A DNA stretch of 64,000 bases, from contig VZRS01014435.1 of NCBI GenBank assembly GCA_013398055.1, forward strand, positions 246,684-310,683. The letters are read 5' to 3'. Within the stretch, counting starts at the first letter, position 1. Each line of letters begins with the position of its first letter. This stretch comes from Ifrita kowaldi. Its lineage: Eukaryota; Chordata; Aves; Passeriformes; Cinclosomatidae. Shown here piece after piece: positions 38,548-47,407 of this stretch. Under the pieces are notes generated by a model. That model ran no database searches. It was given only the letters and a program-made list of their open reading frames with translations, and had not been told where the DNA came from. A program made the translations under genes and the position numbers.

Positions 38548-38701
38548 TAATGCAAGAAGATGGCCTTTGATGATGGCTCCTTAGGGAGCTATCAAACAAA
38601 CAAAGGAATAAAGAACATGGAAAAAGCCAATAGTTTGCATATATTCAGTGACCCTCAATTTATTACAACACAGGAAAAGTGCATTCAGCTTGGCAATCCT
38701 G
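38548..38701 (+). pseudogene. DNAH7: DNAH7 remnant: AAA5 entry exon with stop and frameshift
   Basis: Acceptor CCTTCAG. It reads NARRWPLMMAP, TAG (38582-38584), and after a frameshift NKGIKNMEKANSLHIFSDPQ and CIQLGNP. This is the dynein order NARRWPLMIDPQ-QANKWIKNMEKAN...CIQFG-P. The donor site is degraded (GGAAGG where G|GT is expected). Confidence 0.93.
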
Positions 38702-38710
38702 GAAGGTTAA

Positions 38711-41700
38711 TGACTAATGAAAGTGTAAATCACAGAAGGACCTGGAGGGGGCACAATTAGCTAAAAAATGAAACTAGTGAGTATCCAATGTTCTCAAGGA
38801 AAATAGATTTGTTTTTTCTCCCCTTGTTTTGAATCAAGTGAGTACTATAGTAATTGAAGCCCTCTCTCCAGGTTATACTTGATACTATGCTAAGATACTT
38901 CTCAGCACAATACAATACTGAGTTTAATGTAAATATTTAATTGCTTTATGAGAATTGTCATTTCTTTTCTTCATATTAGAATAATATTATTTCTAAAGAG
39001 TAATGTTGTTTTTATCTGTCTTTTCAAGAGTATAAATACCAGATTGCTAGGGTGGAATCATTAAAGATTCTTACGTTCGCTGTAGCATCTTGATTGCAAG
39101 TAGTCTTGTTTCTTCCAAAGAGAAATAAATTAGTGAAATACATAGGTACAACTCCAGCTATTTTTCAAAGGCTATTAACTGGACTACAAGTAAAGGGATG
39201 GATTGTTTATTTTCCATTATTCCTTTCTTGATTTTGACAGTCTCATGTGCTTATGGTGAAAATTAAATTTAGTTCAGACTTACCCACCAAAAATGATTTC
39301 TGTGGCATATAGTTTGTTGTTATTTCCCTTTTTAAAAATGGTAGCCCTTAAACTACTGCTCTCAGCCATTGGCAGCAGTAATAGTGATAGCATTTTAGTT
39401 GCTTTTTTGCAAATTTATATTAGATAAAAACTTACAAGTATATTCTTTTGGTTCATTTTTCAATCAGCTGAATTCTCTCCTTATCTCTACCCATTGCTCA
39501 ATTAATACTTTTATTGTTTGCACACTGTAAACACACATTATCCATACATATGATACAGAACAGTCTATCAGCACTATAAATGCCAACAAGATCCTATTAA
39601 TTCTTATGTTATTTTGAAGTGCTACCAGATAATATTGGAGAAGAGCTTGATCCTGTCCTAGAGCCACTTTTATCAAACAGATATTTAAGCAGTCAGGAGT
39701 ATCTGCACTTGCCTTGGAGACTCCACCACTGAGTCTCTTCCTGAATTCTGCTTTTCTATTACAACTACGCTGGGAAATCCACACTATCTTGCTGGAACAT
39801 CTGTTAAGGTGAGAATTTTGAACATAAATGTGTGACTCTGTTTTAACTTTTAAAATGATTCCTTGGCTAAAACCTGGGAGGAGTTTCTGGCATTTGTTTA
39901 TTCCTCCTCTCCTGCCAACACTTTTTTTACGCTGCTGGGTGACTGGTATCACCTTACAAGTGTTGACATTTCTCATGTCTAATACTTCACCTTGCAATTC
40001 TGTCATTCTTTCATCCAGTCAGGAATTTATTTAATTAATTACTTTTATCACCTTTTCCAGTCTATATCTCCTGATGTTACTTAGTCACCTTTTTTAATAA
40101 AAATATTTGAGACTTGATGCAATAATCACCTCACATACAAAAGCTACATTTAAGGCTTTTTTACTTGTTGTGTAGTTAGGGGCAGGGAAAGGTCTGGGCA
40201 GACAAAATTTAGCAGAACTGTTAAATTACAGATTTTGTGAGTAATTCTTTAAGTCAGAACTTAATATTTTGGGATCATATTTGAACGTACCTTTGAGGGT
40301 AACCTTTACCACCACGGCAGTCTGTGTTCTATAAACCTAACTCTTGGACTTTAAATCTTACTATTTTACATGTCAAAAAATCTCTGTATCCCTGTGTGTC
40401 TAAATTAAAGTAAGCAATAAATAATCTCACTTTGATCCAGAACCTTTCTTCAGCAGAAATGTGAAGATACAGAACCTGAATCCCAGCTGCCAGTGTGGAT
40501 CACACCAATCATTCCCAGGGAATGTTTGGCATAAGCCCCTTTTGATGATTGTACCCAGTGAAGGCAGAGGTAGGCATCCTCACAGAAAGTTCTTTGTCAA
40601 TTAATCATTCACATAGCACTGTTTGGCTTGGGCTATCTTCACTAGTCAGAATTCTTTTACAACAGGCTCTGTGCTGGGATTCTTTTAATCATTCTTTTCT
40701 CATGCAAACCATGTTACTTTTGTAACTTGAAAAAAGTTGACATTTTGACCCATAGTCATCTTTGTGTCAGTATTTTGTGCATAAATTGTATGTACATCCA
40801 TTTAACTGATGAGGATTTGTAACTTTGAAAGGACTTAATGCTAATAATAACCCAGTAATAATATTAAAAAGTATCTATTTCTTGAATGGAAGTAAACAGA
40901 AAGAGATTGAAATAAAAGACTGAAAAGGAGACACAGATCAGACAACATAGCTTGCTCTCATTCCTGATCTTCTGTCAACAGCTCTCCACTTTTTAATTAT
41001 AATAGATGACAATTAGGTTTCAGAATCATCACCACACCTGAAATACAGGAATGATCCTCTGAGTAGCTCTCTGCCAAGGGATTGGTGGCCTAGGGAATTG
41101 GGAAAAAACTACAGAACTTTTCCACATCTTTGTTTCTACCTTGAAAAAAGTATTTGAAGTAGTTTGTGCAAATTCTTACACTGCACTTCAAAGCACCTGA
41201 ATGGACTTCATCTTATTGTGGCTGAGGTGTTCAAGGTATTCAGACAATAAATTGTTATCCTTCTATCTTACACTCCATATCTGACCATAACCACCTTCAC
41301 GTCCAGGTAACACTGCCCACTTTTGCCATTCATGTGTCTTACTGTTAACTTAAATGATGAAAATCTATCATCAGTACTGAGTCAAATGACCCAGGACTTC
41401 TCACATGCTTTTAAAAAAAGATTGTTAATATCAAGGCTTTAGAAATCCTTTCTAATTAAAGAAATAGCCTGAAGTATGCAGAAAGACTGGATTTTTGGTT
41501 GGAAATGCTCATAAAAGTGTACAATGAGAGACATTAAAGGAACTAAGCAGTGCTAGCTCCTTGACTTGACCAGACTGCAGGTAAGTGGCAAATAGTAAAA
41601 ATTAAGCTTTCTTTGGGTGTTTACAAAAAAAAAAAAAAAATTCAGTAAGTTGAGGGGTTTAGTTCTTCTTTGGGAAATAGGCACTTGGAAAACGAACAGA

Positions 41701-42736
41701 GAAATTATGACACTGGAAAAAGAGACTGAGGGAGGGACTAATTCATTATGCATACTGGGATTATAGCTTTTAAAAAATTATAGCTAAAATAAGTGGAAGG
41801 TGCTGACTTTCAGCAATAAAGATCCAAGAGGTGTGGGACCGCTATGTGTGCATTCACACAGCCAAACTGGAGAAAAGAGAAAGCCCTTCATGTAAGTGGT
41901 GCTCTATAAAATGAGATCTACAGACTCACTGACATTTGTTAACTGCTAAAGAACCTCAAACAGTAACACCAAAGCTGAGAACAGTTACTGACCCTTGCAC
42001 AGCAGATCAAAAGGAGCAGCATTATCTGTCACTGTCCTGATGCAGAGAGCTGCTGTACCTTTTACTTGTCGGGTGGAAGCATCTTACATCATCACCTACG
42101 TAACTCTAATACTCCCACTTTCATGGGAGTACTCACCAATACTCTCTTAGTTGTCAGGCTAACACAAAGTTAACACACCACCCACCAGCTGCTGCCCCCA
42201 ATAACAACATAACAGCTGGGGTGGTCATAGGCCATTTACAAACCAAGCTCTCTGGTGCTTTGCTTGACTGTAATTGTGTCTCATTCTTGTTTTTCTGCCA
42301 TCACTTTCTGCATTCAGCTGCAGCCTAACTCAAAGTTCCCTTGTAATACAGTAACATGATTGTCATTGATTACATGTTATCATTGTAACATTAAAGACTG
42401 GCACTACAATGGAGTTCTAACAGAAAGAGGGAGCTAAAATGGATGCTCATGTTTCCCCCCCACATAATTTCTTCACTTTCTAGAGAAGAACTTGAACTGA
42501 AAAATTACTCTAAGTATTTAAAAGATAATAGTTCTGTGCTATACAAGAAGCTTCTTAGAGTAACATATATTTAAAGAGTTTTTTTAAAAAAGCTTTAAGC
42601 ATATCAACCTCATTTCTGTAACTTAAGAAAAAATACTTCATGGATTGATGTGTATCAAGGGATAATTTTTTCTCAATTTATTTGTGTATAGAGAATACAT
42701 AAATGCTTTAAAGAATGTTGAAATACATGTTTTTAG
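38711..42736 (+). other. Pseudogene stretch with one unexplained minus-strand ORF
   Basis: The exons for most of AAA5-AAA6 are absent or unrecognisable. The only notable content is the 180-codon ORF at 39464-40006. Confidence 0.4.
39464..40006 (-). CDS. Unrecognised 180-codon ORF, hydrophobic segment near C-terminus
   Basis: The longest ORF in the window, starting ATG at 40006 and ending TGA at 39464. The N-terminal third is basic (QQRKKSVGRRGGINKCQK). The C-terminal third has a hydrophobic stretch (ILLAFIVLIDCSVSYVWIM) that could be one membrane helix. Codon use is not distinctive. I do not recognise the family. A transposable-element or endogenous-retrovirus remnant is my first guess; a chance ORF in AT-rich DNA is also possible. 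It lies inside the DNAH7 pseudogene, antisense, 1.3 kb from the inverted repeat. Confidence 0.25.
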   Translation of the reverse strand: MTELQGEVLDMRNVNTCKVIPVTQQRKKSVGRRGGINKCQKLLPGFSQGIILKVKTESHIYVQNSHLNRCSSKIVWISQRSCNRKAEFRKRLSGGVSKASADTPDCLNICLIKVALGQDQALLQYYLVALQNNIRINRILLAFIVLIDCSVSYVWIMCVYSVQTIKVLIEQWVEIRREFS

Positions 42737-42829
42737 GATGCCCAGCATGACAATTTTCCTGCAGAGTGGAAAGACAAGTCAGGGGAGTTCCAAAAGCTGC
42801 TGTTCATTCACCTCCTGAGACCTGACGAA
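42737..42829 (+). pseudogene. DNAH7: DNAH7 remnant: C-terminal region exon, still open
   Basis: Acceptor TTTTTAG, donor GAA|GTATGC, 31 codons without a stop: HDNFPAEWKDKSGEFQKLLF, then LLRPDE. This corresponds to the dynein block FP-EWE-K-NEFQ-MLIIRCLRPDK. It joins in phase to the next remnant at 47290. Confidence 0.92.
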
Positions 42830-43339
42830 GTATGCACAAAACTTCACCTTACTGAGAAAGGTCTGTCTGCATCTTAAAAATCAAAAGTATTCACAAGCAT
42901 GCATTTTTATTCTACAACAGTCTCTCATAAAGTAAAATAGGAAAAAATACAGATTTTAAAAGAACCCCAGTGAGTTTGAAATTGTAATGAAAAACTTTTA
43001 AAAATAGAATAGTAGGGGTTTAGCTTTTGTTGTTTCAATTGCACAACAAAATCCCCAGAGCTCTTCCTTGAGACTCTTACACACCTTGTGTCTGCCCCCA
43101 TTCAGTACACCTGCTATTTTTGCTGGATGTCATTATCTGTGTCAATTTTGGCTGGTCTAGAAAGATAACTTAGTGGTAAGCAGAAGTGTAGATAATGCAG
43201 GTGCTGAAAGCAATTGTTGCAGGCACACAGATCCATTTTGTTCACTGGAAAGTGTTTTGAAGCAGAACTGTTCTGATTTGAGTCTGCTGAAGTATAAGGT
43301 TTTAACACAGACCACAGAAAGTACTCACAGTTGTGAATC

Positions 43340-43345
43340 TTTATT
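43340..43345 (-). promoter_or_regulatory. Poly(A) signal of survivin-like gene
   Basis: AATAAA on the minus strand about 280 nt after the stop codon, giving a compact 3' UTR. Confidence 0.5.
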
Positions 43346-43625
43346 CCAAAAAAAAGTCAGCACGCTAAAAACCAGAATAAAAGTATTTGCTTAGACATTT
43401 TTCATACACAGGTAGGGTGGTGGGACTACTCTTAGTTCCCCACCCAGCCCATACCAAGAAAGCACAATGTGAAAGACAGGCCATAACTGTCTCTACTCAC
43501 TCCTCTGATCCAGAGAGGCTGAGAGCAATTCTCTACATACACTTCCTCACACTCCTGTTCAGCTTCAGATCCACACTCAGATAAAGAGAGGGATGTTTGC
43601 ACCAAATTAAGAGACACTTTTAGAC

Positions 43626-43814
43626 TCAGACTTCACTTGTCCTGGGCTCCTTTTGCCTGGCAGTTGAGCCTCCTGGCTGCTGGGCTGATGGCTCATCCCC
43701 GAGAGGCAGCGGTGCTGGGAGCTGGGGTCTGCAGCCAAAGTAATCCACGAGCTGCTGCCTCGTTGCCGCGACTTCTTCTTGAAAAGAGTTTATTGTGCTC
43801 CTGCCAACTTTGCA
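43626..43814 (-). CDS. Survivin-like exon 4 (C-terminal helix and tail)
   Basis: 63 codons including TGA at 43628-43626; acceptor TTGATTCAAG. It encodes CKVGRSTINSFQEEVAATRQ, then QLVDYF, then a Pro/Gln/Ser-rich tail (QLPAPLPLGDEPSAQQPGG). Chosen because it keeps phase 0 and restores the survivin helix; an alternative acceptor 10 nt downstream loses that frame. Confidence 0.75.
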   Translation of the reverse strand, partial: CKVGRSTINSFQEEVAATRQQLVDYFGCRPQLPAPLPLGDEPSAQQPGGSTARQKEPRTSEV

Positions 43815-46232
43815 CTTGAATCAAAGCAAGAGATTGAGCCTTTCAATTGAGCAGTTTAACTGTGTAGTTCAGCCAGATTCCAATCCCCCTCCTCAGGGTG
43901 CATTCGGGTATCAGTGCTTCACAGTAGCAATCATACCCTGGTCAGCCTAGTGCACAGCCCTCCCAGCTACAGGTGACAGGATCCTTGGGGGCTAAGTGTC
44001 CCCACTTCAAGTTGCTGCTGCTTCTAATTTTTTATATACTATACTTAAAAATAAAGTCATACTATGGCCAATACCCCTTTTGTACCTTGAAACATTGCTT
44101 TAAATCATTCACAGTTCCAGTTAGGTAACACCACCTTCTCACTCTTAGTCCACCTTCTAAGATATCACTGGTCCCACTGTGCCACAGGAACTTATTTTTT
44201 TGTAGTTTAATCTGTTGCACAGTGACCTGAAATACCTAACCTTGACATTCACCAGGTATATATTTAATACAGAACATTATTAGCAAGGCAAAGATATTTG
44301 TGCAAACCCACCAAGACATAATATGCAGAACCTTTTACTGTCCCTCATCAGAGACCTTGGTTCACTTGATTCTTACTATTCATAGGATGAGGGTTCATAT
44401 ATCAAAGATCAGCTGATCTTGATCAACTGAGCAGCTCAGTTATGTGCTTCTTTACATGTCAACACTATGACATGAAACCCCAGGAGTGGGGAGGAGTAAA
44501 GTATTTGAAATGGGCTTTAAAGTTTAATTAGGCAGGTTTATATGTAAAACTGGACATTTGAAGCAATGATCTGGTCAATTTTTTTCTTTTCACATATGTT
44601 GTTCATCCCTCCGGAAAAGGATAGAGTCACTCATTGTTAAGTTTTCTGCATGGATTATTGCACCCTATATATTGTTTTTTCCGCTGTAATGAGTTGTTGG
44701 AAAAACATGTCTAAAGGAAACAGGTTTGCCTTCAAAAGCCAGACAAACTACACCAAGAAGTGCTTAGGTGCAGGTTTCTTAGCCAATAAATCATTACTTC
44801 AGAATAAGTCATGTTCTAGCCTTTGACAATCATTCCTGGCTGATGCTTGGAAATCTTAGCAAGAGAAGTTCTTGTTTACATTCTAGCTTTGAATTTCAGA
44901 TTATGTGGTTAACACTTACAATGAAGGTTCTGAGCCGTGTCATCTCCAGCATGTAGTACTCCTCCATTGTCAGCTCATCAAAGTGCTTGGGAAGGGACAA
45001 AAAGTCACAGGTGTGATGTTTGGCATGTACCTCCCTGCAACAGAAACCCAGAATAAGAGCAGATGTTAAACCCATGCAAGTTACGTTCCAGGAGATGAAG
45101 AGATCTGGACAAGCAGGTCTCTTCAGTACTTGTGCTGTCTATCAGCAGAAACAGTATCATACAGAAAACATGAAACAGATTCTAGTGGATCTCAGAGAAA
45201 AGCTAGTTGAACTATTTCAAAGTTACTGGGCAAGATAAACTTCCAGTTTTGTGAACTGCCATGGTAGAAACTGACAACAACATAAACTCATTGTAAAATT
45301 ACCAAAGAAGTTTGGAGAGATGCTTCAAGAGCATTGTTACACCTGTGCTTACCACGGGTCATCATTTGGTTGCCAGCCCTCCAGTTCTAACAAACAAAAG
45401 AAACACTTTGCCACATCTGGTTCATTTGCACTTGGACAGTGGACGAAGCCAGCCTTTGCCATCTGCAGGGGACAGTTTAGAAGTTTAGAGCCTTATCCCA
45501 CACACTACTCGTGTTTCCTCCCACTTTAGAATCATGTCTAGTCAGGACACCAAAAATTAAGTTTGTTTCAGTTATCAAACACCTTCTCAGGTAACTCTTG
45601 CAGTATGACTCATCTGAGATTCACACTGGCAGTGTCATGTGTGTGCCAAAGTAGAAGTCAGGTGGATTTTTTATTTAAATAATTTCCATTTCTGAATTTG
45701 AAGCAGTGATCATTCTACTGCTTCAACCTTCCTGCTGGATGCATATTTTTTTACTCTAATGTAAGCTGCTTTGTTATTAATAGAAACTTGCAATTAGAAA
45801 GACCACACAACACAAGAAATCAATTTTTAAACAACAGGAATGAAAAAATAAGGAGAACAAGAACAGTAACTATATTAAAATCTGTAGGCAGACTAGTGGA
45901 CCAAACACAGGAAAACCAGTTAATCCTACTATAGTATTTCTGAGCAGGGAACAGAGGAAAGCTGGAGTATTTAACTTTTCATCTTCAGGCTTAGTGGACT
46001 CCACTCAAACATGAATATACTTAACAATGACTTCACAGTTGGGCACAGTACATAAAAAGTAAGGCAGAGGCAAAATAGCCATTTTCAGACTTACATTCTC
46101 TGGAGTGCACTTGCAGTTCTCCTGGAAAGGCCACTTGGTGAAGGTTTTTAAACGATTCTCATACTCATACATGTCCCTAAAGTCAGTTAAGAGCTTGGAA
46201 GCTGAACTCAGCTCTTGCAGGAGTACCTCCAT
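43626..46232 (-). CDS. Survivin-like BIR protein, 4 exons, apparently intact
   Basis: Predicted single-BIR inhibitor-of-apoptosis protein related to survivin (BIRC5), whose known role is the chromosomal passenger complex in mitosis. Exons: 46232-46095, 45462-45353, 45034-44920, 43814-43626; 552 nt, 183 codons plus stop. All junctions are GT/AG, and phases 0, 2, 0 match those I recall for human BIRC5, including the 110-nt second exon. The BIR domain spans residues about 25-92: ENRLKTFTKWPF, GFVHCPSANEPD, then CFFCLLELEGWQPNDDPW. Zinc ligands Cys66, Cys69, His86, Cys92. The C-terminal helix is INSFQEEVAATRQQLVDYF, matching survivin's EFEETAKKVRRAIEQL. A TAG codon sits directly before the ATG, fixing the start. 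Differences: one residue fewer between the last two zinc ligands, and about 30 extra residues after the helix. It is nested antisense between two DNAH7 remnants. It is probably a birc5 paralogue rather than the main BIRC5 gene, whose locus differs. Confidence 0.88.
44920..45034 (-). CDS. Survivin-like exon 3
   Basis: 115 nt, acceptor TTGCAG, donor ATT|GTAAGT. It carries the last two zinc ligands (EVHAKHHTCDF) and the linker FDELTMEEYYMLEMTRLRTF, corresponding to survivin FEELTLGEFLKLDRER. It is three bases shorter than the human exon as I recall it. Confidence 0.92.
45353..45462 (-). CDS. Survivin-like exon 2 (BIR core)
   Basis: 110 nt, acceptor CTGCAG, donor TG|GTAAGC. It encodes MAKAGFVHCPSANEPDVAKC, then FFCLLELEGWQPNDDP, with the CxxC zinc pair and the GW-P-DDP signature. 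Too short and spliced to show as an ORF. Confidence 0.93.
46095..46232 (-). CDS. Survivin-like exon 1
   Basis: 46 codons from ATG at 46232 to CTPEN, donor AAT|GTAAGT. It includes the start of the BIR fold (YENRLKTFTKWPFQENCKC). In-frame stop TAG immediately upstream of the ATG. Confidence 0.9.
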
Positions 46233-46320
46233 CTATGAAGCCTGCAGTCAGTGCAAGCCAGAGCCGCCCTCCTGCTCTCACATTTAAGGCCTTGGCTAAT
46301 TGGTGACACGTTGCACCTGG
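46233..46320 (-). promoter_or_regulatory. Putative promoter of survivin-like gene
   Basis: Within 90 nt upstream of the ATG on the minus strand are a CCAAT box (CACCAATTAG, 46299-46303 core) and a GGGCGG box. No TATA box. CCAAT boxes are usual in mitotic gene promoters, but the CHR element (TTTGAA) is not clearly present. Transcription start unknown. Confidence 0.3.
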
Positions 46321-47289
46321 AAAGCAGGAGAGGGCCTAAAGGAGCCTAAATCCCTTCCTAACACAGCTGAGCTTATGGGCAGGACAGCCAAGAGAAATGA
46401 AGGTACTGGAACTTTTTCCCCTTGTATCACAGACTGCGTCCTTGGTCACACAATATATTTTTTAACTGAAAGCACCTATGCTAATTGCATCTTTTATAAC
46501 TGAAATGTAAAAAGCTGCAAGTTAAAAACTCTATTTACAAATACACCAACTTTGCTGTATAAAATTTAAAAAAATATTATCCTGATTGTGACCAAACGGG
46601 TTGAACGAACACTGCTGTTTGAATCCTTCAGTGTTTCTTGAATTTCATGTTCAGAAAATAATTCTTAGGGTCATCTTTGCAAATACTGTTGCATTTCTTT
46701 AAAGATGAGATGGTTATAATATTCTAATTATTGTATTCAATTTTAAAATATTATAGAGCATTCCCAGAGATAGAGTGGATGATAATATTTTAAAGATGTA
46801 TATGTCTAAGGGTTTACAGGATCAAAGCATTAAGCTGTCATTTCATAAACCATCCCTTATTTCGGTACTGAGTCCAGTTAAACTCAGTATGACATTTAAA
46901 CACCAGTATCTTCAAAACTGCTGCATGCAGCAGCTTTCCAAGCCAAGATCTTGACACCTCTGAAAGGTGTTGCATTGTGAGAATTGGAAACTTAAATCTT
47001 CCCCATAATACAGATGGAGTAAGTGCAGAAAATAATCCAGCTCATTTTTCTGTCCAGATGTGGTGATAGAAATGGGATTAAAGAACATTTGCATAGGACT
47101 TCCAAGGTCGGCTCTTAGGGCATCGTTTTTGCCTAGATTTACAAATGCTACATCATTGATTCCTCTGGGACTGGACTGGTGTCTAATTTTATATGCAGGA
47201 ATACTATCCTTGAAATTTATATTCAGATATTTAGAGTAACATGTGTTACATGAAAATAGGACACTTTAATTCCTTTTTTTTTTTCCAAG
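46321..47289. other. No recognised gene
   Basis: AT-rich; only short ORFs without similarity. Confidence 0.4.
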
Positions 47290-47407
47290 ATAATACCAAT
47301 GGTGCAGGAATTTATCATTCATAACCTGGGCCCTCCAAGCACTGATATTTATAGTTTCTCCTGGTGCTGTCTCCAGGGCAGCCCTTCTTAAGTTTGCTGA
47401 TGATCAG
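47290..47407 (+). pseudogene. DNAH7: DNAH7 remnant: C-terminal exon with internal deletion
   Basis: Acceptor TTTTCCAAG, donor CAG|GTATTT. It starts IIPMVQEFIIHNLG. About 20 codons of the family block (RAFIEPPPFDLAKAFGDSN) are then missing, and the frame changes to LIFIVSPGAVSRAALLKFAD followed by DQ. Splice sites survive while the coding sequence is destroyed. Confidence 0.94.

Noticed and set aside
45020..45529. Plus-strand ORFs of about 70 codons
   Set aside because: Antisense shadows of survivin-like exons 2 and 3.
46233..46320. CDE/CHR cell-cycle element in the survivin-like promoter
   Set aside because: The CHR core TTTGAA is absent; only CTTAAA is present, and the GGGCGG lies on the wrong side.
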